NCBI GenBank assembly: GCA_918026815.1
Contig: CAKJVC010000148.1
Span: forward strand, 806,001 to 870,000
Reading direction: 5' to 3'
DNA: 64,000 nt
DNA from: Chalara sp. BL73
Lineage: Eukaryota; Ascomycota; Leotiomycetes; Helotiales
Part shown: in pieces, positions 12,057-23,836 of the stretch
How positions within the stretch are numbered: position 1 is the stretch's first letter
Layout: the number at the start of each line of letters is the position of its first letter
Made by a program: the position numbers and the translations under genes
The notes under the pieces: generated by a model
What the model was told of the DNA's origin: nothing
The model's database searches: none
What the model saw: the letters and a program-made list of their open reading frames with translations, nothing else

Positions 12057-13970
12057 ATGAGAGAAGTCAACTTCAGCATCCCCAATGTTAATAAGGCATC
12101 GGTGGGCATTACCACTGCCCTCTATGATCGACGGGCTCTTGATTGCACATCGACGCTGCCCCTAATTAATTCCCTAAACCATCTCGCATACCTCACGACC
12201 TCCTCAGCCCGGATAAGAGACATTTTGACCGTCGATGGCGGTGTCGAGAGGCTCGTATGCCTTCTCAAGGCCGGCAGAAGCAAGGATATGATGGATATGT
12301 GGAAATGGAATCTAGCCTTCCAATGTGTGGTTAATATCGGAGTCCGTGGGTCGGAGACAGTTCGCACGAGAGTGGTGGAGGCAGACATGGTTCCAGTTAT
12401 TGCTACGATACTCGATAATTACATAAAGGTTGTGGATAGATGCCGAGAAAAGGCAGAGGAGGCAAAGGCAAAGGCATTGCAGGAACAACGTCTGCATCAC
12501 ACATCGCGCTCAGGCGATCACAGAGGCACTCACAAAGGGTCCTTTGGCAACCGCTCTGGTGCTTCACGCTTTGATCCGGAGATGCGAACATCTCGACGAC
12601 AAGCACCTCCACCTTCCATTGATATCGCCGCCACATATGGAACAAGCCAATTGATGGCTGGACCCTCCGATGCGATGGACACAACCCCGACTGGGCCGCA
12701 ATTCGCGATCACCTCCCCCCCTGATCGTACCACTTTCTCTGGCCACAGACATCACCAACACCATCACCGCCATCACAGAGGACAAGATGCTAGTCAGCAC
12801 TTCTTACCGCCATCTCGCCACAATATTCAGCCTTTGGCTACCGCTATTCCGTCCATGGATACTACGGATGGATTTAATCTTCGACCTGTGAGGGACGTTG
12901 ACCGTCTGCCGTCAATGGTTCCTGGCTTTCACAGTGGCCTAACATCTCAACCGGAATCCCCTACAACGCCGTTGCCTCCTGTCCGATCACCGACCGTCCG
13001 TCCTTCAAATACCTCCGCCCCCAATCGGGGACGCAGAAGACCATCCATTCGACACCAAACATCCATGGCTGGTGAACAGGAAGATTCCAATGCTGATAGC
13101 ATGGCTTCTGATGAATCGGGAGATCCCGAGGTCGGTGTTAGCACAGCAAATGATATTCAGGCGAATGTTAATATTCAGGACATTACTATGGACGAGAATG
13201 ATAGCATGCTGACTGGTATGACCGCTGTTGAGACCCCGCTTGGGCTCACAACTCCTACTGTATCCGAAACACAAGATGCCGGAACTTTCAATATCACTCA
13301 TCGTTCCGTCATAGATGGTAGTCTGCTGAATGATGCCACCACTCCTACAGGCCCGCCGATTGGCCTTTCTCCAGCTACAACAGTCGTAAATAATACACCA
13401 CCAACCATGCAAAATACTACTATCCCTCGATACCTCCTCGATAGACCTACTAGCGGACAGGTGCTAGCGGCCATGCCACGAGATGAGGATGTCCTAATGT
13501 CTCTTCAGCTCTTAGCGTATGTTTCAAAATATTGCAACCTGCGATCATATTTCCAAAAGTCTCACCTTGTTCCAAAACTAAAAATTGGCTCCGAGCTCCA
13601 CCTTCTCGATCTTGACGACCAGTCTTCAGCGGGGAAGGCCCCGCACGTATCTGCCTGCGACTCCGAGGAGGAAGAATATCTGCTTCCGGACGATTTCAAC
13701 ATCTTCCCTCTGGTCGAGAAATTCACTGTCAGGCACCATAGCCAGGATATGCAATACTGGGCTGGGGTGGTTATGCGAAACCTCTGCCGGAAGGATGATT
13801 CTCGCGGTGGCATTCGGCAATGCGCATACTATCAATGCGGCAAGTGGGAAGAATTCACAAGACAGTTTGCCAAATGCCGGCGCTGTCGAAGGACAAAGTA
13901 CTGCAGCAAGGAGTGCCAAAAGAGTGCGTGGGTCTTTCACCGGCACTGGTGTGTCCAGGCTACACAATAA
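12057..13970 (+). CDS. samB: MYND zinc-finger protein SamB/MUB1
   Basis: One exon of 637 residues. The ATG at 12057 (context aaacATGag) is preferred; six codons open in frame before it start with GTG. The N-terminal 130 residues (NFSIPNVNKASVGITTALYD...) form the conserved armadillo-like block of this family. A long Ser/Pro/His-rich disordered middle contains a histidine run near residue 240. A C-terminal MYND finger follows, CAYYQCGKWE...CRRCRRTKYCSKECQKSAWVFHRHWC, with all zinc-binding Cys/His visible. Yeast Mub1 forms a ubiquitin-ligase complex with Ubr2 that controls Rpn4 turnover; Aspergillus SamB is needed for correct septation and morphogenesis. Function here is inferred from family. 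Codon use matches neighbouring housekeeping genes. Confidence 0.88.
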   Translation: MREVNFSIPNVNKASVGITTALYDRRALDCTSTLPLINSLNHLAYLTTSSARIRDILTVDGGVERLVCLLKAGRSKDMMDMWKWNLAFQCVVNIGVRGSETVRTRVVEADMVPVIATILDNYIKVVDRCREKAEEAKAKALQEQRLHHTSRSGDHRGTHKGSFGNRSGASRFDPEMRTSRRQAPPPSIDIAATYGTSQLMAGPSDAMDTTPTGPQFAITSPPDRTTFSGHRHHQHHHRHHRGQDASQHFLPPSRHNIQPLATAIPSMDTTDGFNLRPVRDVDRLPSMVPGFHSGLTSQPESPTTPLPPVRSPTVRPSNTSAPNRGRRRPSIRHQTSMAGEQEDSNADSMASDESGDPEVGVSTANDIQANVNIQDITMDENDSMLTGMTAVETPLGLTTPTVSETQDAGTFNITHRSVIDGSLLNDATTPTGPPIGLSPATTVVNNTPPTMQNTTIPRYLLDRPTSGQVLAAMPRDEDVLMSLQLLAYVSKYCNLRSYFQKSHLVPKLKIGSELHLLDLDDQSSAGKAPHVSACDSEEEEYLLPDDFNIFPLVEKFTVRHHSQDMQYWAGVVMRNLCRKDDSRGGIRQCAYYQCGKWEEFTRQFAKCRRCRRTKYCSKECQKSAWVFHRHWCVQATQ

Positions 13971-15209
13971 TGTTTTGCATATGCGACTGAGAATTCTTGC
14001 GGCACAACTTGAAGCAGCACTGCTTTTAACTCACGATTCCATAATTTTAATGATTGTCAAATATCACAGCGAGGCATCACACGACAATACACATCACGAG
14101 GATCAAATCTGCATCATAGGCGTTTTCCATCATTTCGATACCTCTGCAGCAAGAACTTTCCTTTCTTTTTCTTTTGTCAACAGTTGATGAAACGAAATGA
14201 TGCTACCGCCGAATGGACAGGAGGACCAAGTATATTTCTGGGATATTCATTCTGGGACATTTCGGCTTGGAGTTGGCGTTTGTTTAGCGCAATAGGATGC
14301 ATTTGACAGTAGGATGTATGAGGAAAGATGGAGAGGGGCGAGGATGGTACATAAGTTTATTCATGTGGCGGGTGGGTGGGCAAGACGAAGAGGGGAAAGC
14401 CAAGTGACGTGATTGTATGTATGGTTAAAGAATGAGGATAGGACAAGCTAAGTGCAATAAAAAGTGCAAAAATCAATCATCTATTCTCGTGGTGAATATC
14501 TTGGTTGCGAATTGACATGTGGCCAGCCTGCCGCTACCTTCTTCATGGGGGCTTTGATAGATGGAGATCCGGATTTCTATATGTGAAAATATACCCTTCC
14601 ACCCATAAACCCGCGTTCTAGGAATACCGCTTTACCCTCCATATCCAAACCCGCCACCTTATCCTTTACAGATCGAGAGGCAAGAAGTAGACACCGGATA
14701 AGATCCCAGACCATCCAGAACCTGATAATCATCACCTGTTGTTCGCGAGAGCCGATGGCTGGTCCTGGTCCTGGTTGTGGCTGTGGCTAGGTAGAGTGGT
14801 GGCATAGGAGAGGATGCTGAACGTCTCGGGAGCGGAGGAGGGAGATGGGGGAGGGGGGCGGGGAGGCCGGGGCACTTTGGGGTTTGGTGGTTGGGGGTCG
14901 GGGATAGATCGGAAGCTTGAGGTTGCTGGTGGCAGGGGCGCGGCCGGGGGGGGGAGCTATATACGTTGTGCTGGCCAGGCGTTGTAGATGTGCTGGGTGC
15001 GAGCCGGCGGCAAGAGGGGGGGATCGCAACGATATGTAATCGTATCACGGAGCGCGGGACATCGAAAACGCAGGGTTTTAGAAAGCCGTCTTTTTGTATT
15101 GCAAAAAGTAAAATTTGTTCCTTGGTATCATTCCGTAGCGCCACGCATGGTTTTTTTTGGGTATTATGTACATGTTAAGCATTGTAAAGACGCCTTTTTC
15201 TCCCCACTC
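13971..15209. other. convergent intergenic region with G-rich tract
   Basis: About 1.2 kb between samB (plus) and the RFTS gene (minus), holding both 3' ends. A 161-codon minus frame at 14659-15144 is low-complexity Pro/Ser/Thr sequence opposite a G-rich tract and is not called. The G-rich part (14820-14960) is listed separately. Confidence 0.5.
14820..14960 (+). repeat. G-rich tract with quadruplex-forming potential
   Basis: The plus strand carries closely spaced runs of four to nine G, including four runs within about 30 bases near 14845-14875, further runs at 14878-14905 and a run of nine G at about 14947-14955. Such spacing meets the usual rule for an intramolecular G-quadruplex. It lies in the 3' intergenic space between two convergent genes. 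Confidence 0.5.
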
Positions 15210-17263
15210 CTAGTATAGCCCAGAACGCCGGATTGGGGCGGGGGGACCGCTTCGGACCTTCTCCAGGATCGCCTGCATCTCGTCCTCATCAATGAAGTCT
15301 TCCTGCTTGAGACCCCCTAGCTCGGTCTCATCAAGCGGTCGACTGACGATAGTGAGCTGCTCGAAGTTGTTGTTCACTTGTTCAGGCAGGTGGGAGGTTT
15401 CAAGGCGAGGGTTCAAGTAGCTCTTGTCGTCTTCCTCGCCCATCTCTGGTGGTGTGAACTCGCGGCGCGCCTTCTTTCCTGCGGTGGGTTCGACAGCAGC
15501 ACCAGGCGAGGGACTGTCGTGTGTGACGTTGTTGCCGGCAGCTGCCGCAGTGCGCTTCGAGCCACCGTTCGCGCCGGGGTCAAGGCCGTTGCCGTGGATC
15601 TCTGCCTTGCGCTCCCTTCTCAAAGCCGCACGAGCGGACACACTTTTCGTTGGATCCGAGGTCTTTGAGGCCTTGGCTCCCTTGCGCACATGTAGTTCCG
15701 TGTTCGGGCTTCTCAAGTCAGTCCAGGCGCTCTTCTTCGCCTTTGCGTCTTCTTTGCTCAGGCCCTGGAATTGTGATTCATTTGCTGCAGCCCAAAGTTC
15801 CTTGCCGATGGCGAGATTTTGGTACCGAGCAGGGAGAGCTAGGTAGATTTGATTGGAGAGACAGAAGACCGCTTCTACACTAGTCATATGGTCTGATAGC
15901 TTATATACATCTTGGGCTCGAAGTGATTGCGCGCTGAACTTGAAAGCGTAGGTCCGGTTGAGCCAATTGGCGACGGTTTTCATGGAGAACTTGTCTTTTT
16001 GGTTTTGCGTGGCGCCGAGATGAACGAGGCGGGCGATGGTTTGAGCGAGAGTCTCTCCTGCGGCGGGTTGTGGAGCGTCTGCTATAACGACCGAGTCCTG
16101 GGCTGGTGGCGCCCTTGGGACAGTGAATTGGGTCTCCTTAGGGTATTGAAAAGACTGATCTTGACGTGCTTTTAAGCCGGGGCTTTGGCTACGCTCAAGA
16201 GATGGCTCAGTTGATTGTATGTAGATATAATGGCGGCTATGCTTGCGACGCTCCTCAAGGACTTCCTTGGGGGTGAAGACTTGAGGCAGATCTGGCGCAT
16301 CCTCAAGAATGATCTTCCTGGGTGGGATGAAGGTCTCGTTCGGGGTATTCTTCACGATGGACTTGTAAACACCCTGTTTGATTTAGCGGGGGGCAAATGC
16401 CATTGAGCGGGTTATACATACGACGCATTCGCTAGCAAGCCAATGGAAGAACTCGGTGCGCTGCCAATGCACTTCCGATGATTCTCCTTTTCTCATTTGG
16501 GATAGAAGGAAGGTAGCGTGCTTCTTAAGACGCACAATAACACCGCCACGGTTGAGTCCTCCTCCCTCGGCAAGACCATACTTTTTAGATTTAGCAAATG
16601 TTTATAATTGAAGTAGATCCAGAGCTTACCTTCAAAAGAGCTCCGGCCAATGAACATCTTGGATCATCCTCATGAATAAAAAGCATGATGTAGTATGCAG
16701 CAATGGCTTCTAGATTGCTCTTGTAAACAGGTAGATAACCTTTGGATGGAAGAATTTCGAACCACTTCCGGCTGCCCCAAGCCCAGAGTTGATAGCTCTT
16801 ACCATCCCAGCCAATTGAGAAGAGAGTCGTGTTGAATGAGATCTGTGTCCCACCGGGTTTGAGGACATCTTTTTGAAATTGAGGACGAACTGTAAAGTTC
16901 TTTAGCCTGAAAACAAAAAGCAAGCAAACAGGACCAATTACTGAGTGACAGATTCTCATCATCCATATCCATAGATAATTTTCCGTTCACGGTCATGACC
17001 CCGTCGACCTGTGTCGTAAGCAAGTTACCGACCTTTTCCTCATGACTCTCATAAACAAAGATGAAGACGTCTTGCAACTTGATGGTTGGTTCATCACCAG
17101 CCTTGATGTGGCCTGTGATAAATAGAGCATCCATACCTATGGGGTTTGCATTAGAAAGTATGTAGACCTTTGCGTGATCAACTTCTAGTTCCTTGTTAAC
17201 CATACTGAATGTTGACGTCGGTGTTAAGGATGAAATGATCGGAGTTAAGATTGGTGACGGCAT
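15210..17263 (-). CDS. RFTS (DNMT1-RFD) domain protein, 4 exons
   Basis: Exons are 17263-16942, 16889-16630, 16580-16422 and 16373-15210; the last three joins have clear GTAAGC/GTATGT donors, GCTAAA-type branches and AG ends, while the first donor (GTAATT) is weaker. The product is about 634 residues. Residues about 130-250 contain LWAWGSRKWFEILPSKGYLP-type sequence followed by HATFLLSQM and WQRTEFFHWL. These match my memory of the fungal 'cytosine-specific DNA methyltransferase replication foci' domain. The rest is basic and disordered and has no methyltransferase motifs. RFTS domains target DNMT1; fission yeast Raf2 carries one in the Clr4 heterochromatin complex. A chromatin role is therefore plausible but inferred. 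Confidence 0.55.
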
Positions 17264-20200
17264 GTAAAAATAATTTTCCGATAGGGTTCTAGCGCGACAA
17301 GTTCATAAGGCTAATCCATTTTAGGACTAGCATTCTTTGGATTGTCACGCTATAATTTATCCTTGCACACCTTGTGCAATATTATCGTTGTTACACAAAA
17401 CTTTCAATGTGCAATACATTTCCCTTCCTAGAACTATCAGCCCAAAACTACTGCCGTCTTACGTGATCACCCAACCTTTACACGCACGGATTACTACACA
17501 TGCAGGCGAACTCAGGGTGGCTGACCCAACATCCAGATTTGAGTCGAATTTGCACATTGCGCTAACCTGTATAACCTGCGAAAGAGTCGTCTTATTTACT
17601 AGGCCTAGTAAGGATGATAAAGCGGCTCACATAACACTACAGAATGTCATCCATCTAATAGCAAACGACATCAATTCACGAAAGTTCAACGAAGGAATAA
17701 TTAATCTATTCGTACCTACCGTTTGTTCTTCACGCGACAAAGCTGTATCGTGGGCATCACTCTCAATAAGTAGTGGTTATATGGAAATATGATAGCCATA
17801 TCTGGCGATGTGAGCTCTCCTAGAAGGGCATATTTCACTGTTAAGGTCGCTATAATCGATTAGCTTGGTGCATCGCGAACAAGTTATGGAAGTAATAGGC
17901 TGTGATTATATAATTCAGAGCATGGCAGTGAATCTTAGCTATATCTTTAGAGTGGCTTCCTTTAGAGGAATAGGCTCTCCCAAGGATGGAGAACCAAGAA
18001 GCTATTCCATAGATGAGAATATGATAGTAGAATTATGGTCTTAGTGGAAATTTATCTCATCGACCTAGTTAATGAACACTTTTCCTTCGGTCTTGCGAGA
18101 GTATAGAATTCAGCACTACGCCTTCCCTCATCATATATTTAATTAGTCGTAACTGGTAACCAAGTGTCCGTCACTACCCTGCACTCCTTTGTTGCACAAA
18201 TCCAATCAAGTTGCCCTCTTAAGTTGTGCGGCTGGAAACGCAGACGAAGTCGATTACAGGATATGTTTTGACATTATCACCACGCAGATTTCTCGTAGAT
18301 TTGTAGCCTAGGATCGACATAAGTTCATAAAACCATACGAGTGCTTTTTTTTTAAGCGTACAAAGGCCACAGAGTCTTTGCCCATTTTGAAATTGCACTA
18401 CAGGCGGGGAATTATGGCAGAGGTGACAATAACCTGCGCTCCTCAGCGGACGGACGAAGGAAGGTTTCAGGAAGATTAACTAACGCTTATAACAGTACGG
18501 ATCGGCACCACTAGAGCTACGGCAATCAGCTGCTAAACAAGCAATCTGGTTGTTTTGCTGCTGTGCAAGGTAGTCGGTGGTTGGATTGCCAACGGCTACG
18601 GTAGATGCCATCACTGCGGAACTTGAACAGTAAAATTCGTTCGAGAAAGCGATAGGTTGAATGGCACAAGGCACAAGGTCAGAATCCGCTCTCGATTTGC
18701 CGCAAAGGTTAGCAAGATAAGCTAGAATCTTTAAACCCTAGGCACTGGCTCATATTATTCACATAATAGTCAAGTTAGTGTGCCGATATCCGCTAACGCT
18801 GTCTAATCCTCAGGCAGTAATTTATAGTGCGGCACCCGGAGCTAGGATAGCAAGCTGATGCAGGCATATTGTATTTAAAATTATACGGCCAACATAATAT
18901 TATCAAGCGTTTCGAACTAAAGCCGATTCCAAATTCTATTGCATTATTGCATATACGGTTTTAGGCATGGGTGTACGAGAAAATGGTATTGTCTCTTAAA
19001 ACCTATTTGCATAATCAACAACAAGGAAAGAAGCGTATATAGGAGATAGTCCGGGGAGGGACTATGTACCCCACGTTATACAGCATCTACAAAGCTCAGA
19101 ATATACTTCTTATATTTGCCATTCAGTAGTACATCATGGACCGTAAATCACTGAATGATATTCCTACTAGCGATAAATTCGTAGGGAAAGTTCGAGATCC
19201 CAAGGATAAAGTCGACACTTTCAGCTCCAAGGTGGAGACGGCACCCACCATCACTACAGACGGAGTGGTCCACTAGATTTCAAGAGAGAAGCCTACTACC
19301 GATCGCGGACTAGGTTTAATTTTCAACCTTCCAGCTGTCTCTTAAATAATGCTATTACGTGGAAAAGGTTGCAAGATCGATCAGGCGGGATTTCGGGGTT
19401 TCACTACAGGTCTCGCACGTAAATATAACATAGTGCTACTTAATGGTACAGAAGATATCCCGGACTGGGTAGCTAGCTTTCGGTGCTTCCATATCGATAC
19501 AAGGGACACAACTCAAACCTTGGGAGGCACGGTCACCAATAGGAAAGATGTCACAAGAGTTAGCATTTACTAAAAAGTCAAATATTTGATCTTATGGCTA
19601 TCAATTAGTGAGTAGAGATCAAATACGGAAGAGATCCTATGTCTGCCAGTGGATGTACGAGTATTTTTATCAGAGACGTTAAGAATCAGGTAGGTATGCT
19701 TTGATAAACAAGCTCCTAGGCGTCACTAACTATATGACTATAGATGAGTCCCGGGCCAGTTCTCAACCCTGTGTGCACTTGTATGACGGCGTAAAGCTGG
19801 CTGATCGCTGTTGCGTGGTTGGAAGAGAAATAGGCATCTTGCGATCCACATTATCGAACGGAGTTGGAAGTTAATTACAATTCGATGGAGCATACTTTCG
19901 AGTGGAAGGCATGGGCAGTCGTAAAACTCCACATAAGGCGGAAGTAGCTTTCGGTATCAGCAACGATGGAGAGCGAAGACTGTAATAAGGAGCAATATTT
20001 GACTAGCATACTCTCATCCTCTGGAAACCTCGAATGATTAGCTTAGATTGAATATTATTGGGATCAATTTTTTTTTAAAATTTCGTACTATAGTGAATTG
20101 TATCAATTACAAACAGTTCAACATGCAGATTCAAAAGAAGAAACTGAATGATTGATTTGGTTACTTCTGCCATGAGATGCCAAGGCGGCCGCTAGTGCAT

Positions 20201-20337
20201 CAGCCTTGAGCTTGTTTTCGCGACAGCCTTGAGAATTTATTTCTTAGTCGCGAAGCGACCAGATCTTCCCAATTCTCCTTGGTCCGATTTTGCGCAGAAA
20301 CCTATGCTGAATGTCTGCATCTAAGGAATTTTGGAGA
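17264..20337. other. gene-poor region with decayed frames
   Basis: About 3.1 kb, AT-rich and rich in stops. A 46-codon frame begins at an ATG at 19137, a 74-codon frame lies at 19349-19573, and a stop-free stretch follows at about 19740-19880, all on the plus strand in changing frames. They may be fragments of one dead gene. No known domain is recognised and no intact mobile element is visible. Confidence 0.4.
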
Positions 20338-21736
20338 ATGACGAAGGGCAGGATCCTCGAAGGCGTCTTCGGTAAGGAATAATTGTGCTAGAAGACTCCC
20401 AACTAATACTTTTCTAGCCGTCAATAAGCCGAAAATGATTACATCTGCACAGGTTATCCGAGACCTGCAAGAGAAATTCCAGCCCTCTAAGTTGTTCGCT
20501 CCTTATCTAGAAAATGCACGGAAGGTTAGGGCGCGAGAAAACCACAATCAGCGACAGAGACGAAGAGAGAAGAATATCAAAGTGAAGATTGGTCATGGCG
20601 GCACTCTTGACCCTCTGGCTACTGGGGTCTTGATTCTAGGCATTGGATCTGGAACGAAGTCGCTCTCGGATTTCCTTTCGTGCACGAAGGAATACGAAGC
20701 TGTAATTCTATTCGGTACCAGTACGGACACCTATGATCGGGTTGGAAGAGTTTTGAAGAGATCACCTTACGAGCACATCACAAGGCAGATGGTAGAGGAT
20801 GCTCTACCGCAGTTTCGGGGAAAGTATATGCAGCTGCCACCATTGTTTTCTGCGTTGAAAATGAACGGGAAGCCATTGTATGAATACGCTCGGGAAGGAA
20901 AGGATCTGCCTCGTGATATCGAGAGACGAAGTGTCGAGGTTCTGAATTTGGAAATAGTAGAGTGGATGGAGGGTGGAATGCACTCACATGAGGCACCATC
21001 AGAGGATGCGAGCCCAGCAGAAGTCAACGTCGCCAACAAGCTGTGGAAGCAGGAGGGGGTTCAGCCCACAGGAAATGATGCGGATGTCACAACAGCCGTC
21101 TCTGCAGAATTTGAGAATAAAAAACGGAAGTTGAGCGAGAACCAGGATAATCTGGTGCAAGAGCGACCCATATCGAAGCGGAGGTTGAGTGAGAGCCAAG
21201 GTACACAAATATCGGGTGGTCTTACTGCATCAACAAAGGCAACTCCTACATCTGAAATTGCGGTGGAGTCATCATCTAAATTACTACAGGCCAAAGGCCC
21301 ACCAGCAGCGAGGATTCGAATGACGGTCACATCTGGCTTCTATGTGCGATCTCTTTGCCATGATCTTGGTGCGGCAGTTGGTTCAGCAGCCCTCATGGCG
21401 GAGCTCGTCAGAATCCGACAAGGGCAATTTGAGATTGGAAAAAACGCCCTCGAATATGATCATTTGGCTGGAGAGGAGCAGGTTTGGGGACCCAAGATCG
21501 AATCATTCCTGGATGAATGGGAGAAGTCACAAAGAAAAGGCTGGGGCGAAACGAGCAAAGCGAGCGGAGGAAAGTCAGAGGTTGACACTGAGTCCAAATC
21601 ATCGGCAAAGGTAGAGAATGTACCAACACCAAGTCCCAATGATCCATCGCCCGGAGATATTTCAAAGTCAGACGCTAAGCTAGAAGGGGAGCCACAAGTG
21701 AAATTGGATGCGAAGCCAGCAGAAGCGGCAGCTTGA
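20338..21736 (+). CDS. PUS4: tRNA pseudouridine-55 synthase (Pus4/TruB family), 2 exons
   Basis: Exon 1 (20338-20371) encodes only MTKGRILEGVF plus one base; a 46-bp intron (GTAAGG, CTAAT, CTAG) leads to exon 2 (20418-21736). The joined start reads GVFAVNKPK, the family's N-terminal signature, which settles the start. The protein is about 450 residues. The catalytic motif GHGGTLDPLATGVL, with the nucleophilic Asp, is present. It is followed by KEYEAVILFGTSTDTYDRVG and, after an inserted low-complexity segment, by the second core strand block RMTVTSGFYVRSLCHDLG. Pus4 makes the universally conserved pseudouridine 55 in the T loop of tRNA, in nucleus and mitochondria. The Ser/Lys-rich insertion (about residues 205-290) and the disordered C-terminal 80 residues are common fungal extensions. 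Confidence 0.9.
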
Positions 21737-22283
21737 TCAGCAGTACCATATCCAGCTGTGGATATACATCATTTTACACCTCTGCCACTAAATGTATGGC
21801 ACACTAGAGAAGCTATAGTGTGTAGAGATCCAGTCTTACATTCAGACGAGGCGATAGGGCTATATTGAAGCTCCAGATACACAAGGTCGCAAATCTCCAC
21901 CTTTGCAGCCATGCTCCGCGTACCAAACTTTGAAATCTGCTCTCCAAAGTAAAGCAGCCTGCACAAAGAGGAAATGATATATAGGAGAATTAATAGGTGC
22001 ATCTTCTAGGTGACAAGGGTCGAAAAACATAGAAATGCAATCTTGCAATGCCTGTTCTGGTGTGTGAAGTTCAATGTTCTTATAGTGCCCAAGCCCAGCC
22101 AGTACGAGTGCATAGACGGTATAAAAGTCAATTTCGTTTCAGTAGTATACAATGGTCTCATTTCGATAGTGCTTTGCTTTTAATTTGACTTAACAATGCG
22201 CAAAGGGCTGTCATATGTGATCATCAGGCTACTTGTGTAGATGAATCAACACTTTAGAGGTTCACTCCAAAATAAACCCCCGC
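21737..22283. other. convergent intergenic region
   Basis: About 550 bases between the stops of PUS4 and the amidohydrolase gene. No gene is seen; it presumably contains both 3' UTRs. Confidence 0.5.
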
Positions 22284-23836
22284 TTATGGCGATTTAAATA
22301 GCTTCCCTCCCTTCCAGACATGCGTGATATGATCCGGTCCCGTTAGCAGGTTGATATCATCTAACGGATTAGCTGTCACTGCGATGAGATCGGCATCATA
22401 TCCTTCCTTCAGCTGTCCTGATTTGGGTGCCATGTGTGGCCCCAACGTTTCTGGGCTCGTCGCGGTACAAGCCTCGATGGCTTGTAATGGAGTTAGACCA
22501 GCTTCTAAAGCGTATACAAGCTCTTTCCCATTCATGCCATGGGAATTAAGGCCTGAGCCAGGAGGGCTGCCCTATACAGGCCATCAGTGTTTGCTCAAAT
22601 TCGTCTCTCTCAAAACTTAACATTCTACAGAAATTTTCAGTGTATAAAACCTACCTGATCCGTCCCAAGTGCGACTTTCACCCCGTTCTTCACTGCCAAA
22701 GCATACGCTTTTTTATTCGCGGTCGCAACAGCAACGGCTTTTGCGTACTGGATTGGCTCCCAGAAACCCGGATCTGATGTACCTACAACATTGACCAGTC
22801 GTGTGGCTACGAGTATTGCATCCTTTTCTTTCATTAGAGCACAAGTCTCTTCATCGAGGTAACTACCATGCTCAATAGTTTTGACGCCTGCGCGCAATGC
22901 GTTCCTGATGCCCTCGAGTCCGTGGCAGCTGTTTCGAAAGTATTAGCAGGTACCGCAAAAAAGAGATTAGCAATCCTACTGTGCCGCAACAACCCTCTTG
23001 TTTCTTGCCGCCTCTTCTACAATTGCTTTCAGTTCGTCCGGACTAAATTGTGTATCTTCCGGATCGTCGCGTAGACTTCCGACTCCTCCCGTAGCACACA
23101 CCTTGATTACCTTTGCTCCTCTTCGAATCATCTTTCTTACAGCCTTGATACATTCGGGCACTCCATCACAAATTGCAGCCGGAAATCCATGGTTGCTTGC
23201 ATCATCCACCCATTCGCTCTGCATCTTATGCTCATCCCCATGGCCAGCTGTGATACTCAGCAACCCAATGCTCGAATACACATTTGGCCCAACAATACTT
23301 CCCTCGGTGATCGCAGGAGAGATCTCACCTCCAAACCCGCCTAACTCCCGGACAGAAGTAATACCCGCCATGAGCGTGTCTTCCAGCGACCTGGTTATTC
23401 TGGCGCCGGTTAATACCATATTTGGGAGGATGGAATCTAAAAGTCCGCCGCCCTTGGGAGGAGGTCCGATGAAATGCACATGACAGTCCCAGAGACCGGG
23501 CATGATGACGGGGACTTCTGTGAAAGAGAGCGCTTTGAATTTTGTTGGAATTGATGACTGAGGGCCGGCGTAGGCTATTTTGTCATCGTGGATGATAATA
23601 GCGCCATCTTCGATCGGGTCTCCTCGACCCGGAATGAGCAGACCGGCCTTGATTCCTTGAAGTTTTGGAGCTGTATTGTGGGATTAGCTTTGTGTTTTTG
23701 TAATGCATTTCACTGATTACCGAAAATTAACGACAATAAGAGGTCGCTTTGACTCACTATAACTAGCCCTGGCTATCGGGGTATTTCTTACTGGGATGCC
23801 ACGCGACCCAAACGATGTAGGCGAACAGCAGCTCAT
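22284..23836 (-). CDS. metal-dependent amidohydrolase, imidazolonepropionase/prolidase-like, 4 exons
   Basis: Exons are 23836-23758, 23670-22980, 22928-22655 and 22571-22284; all splice sites are GT-AG and the sum is 443 residues. Metal-site motifs of the amidohydrolase superfamily appear in order: GLWDCHVHF (HxH), VIKVCATGGV (bridging Lys), AHCHG (His, created exactly by splicing intron 2), KTIEHGSYLD (His) and ALGTD (Asp). The C-terminal block EGYDADLIAV is typical of the small beta domain in this superfamily. Enzymes of this subgroup hydrolyse cyclic or peptide-like amide bonds; characterised relatives include Xaa-Pro dipeptidases and fungal ochratoxinase. The substrate cannot be read from sequence. 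No clear signal peptide is present, so it may be cytosolic. All key residues are intact, so it is probably active. Confidence 0.8.

Noticed and set aside
12122..13412. Several minus-strand frames opposite samB
   Set aside because: All are shadows of the samB frame without motifs.
14659..15144. 161-codon minus-strand frame, Pro/Ser/Thr-rich
   Set aside because: It is the reverse of a G-rich tract, has no motif and no supporting splice or start context.
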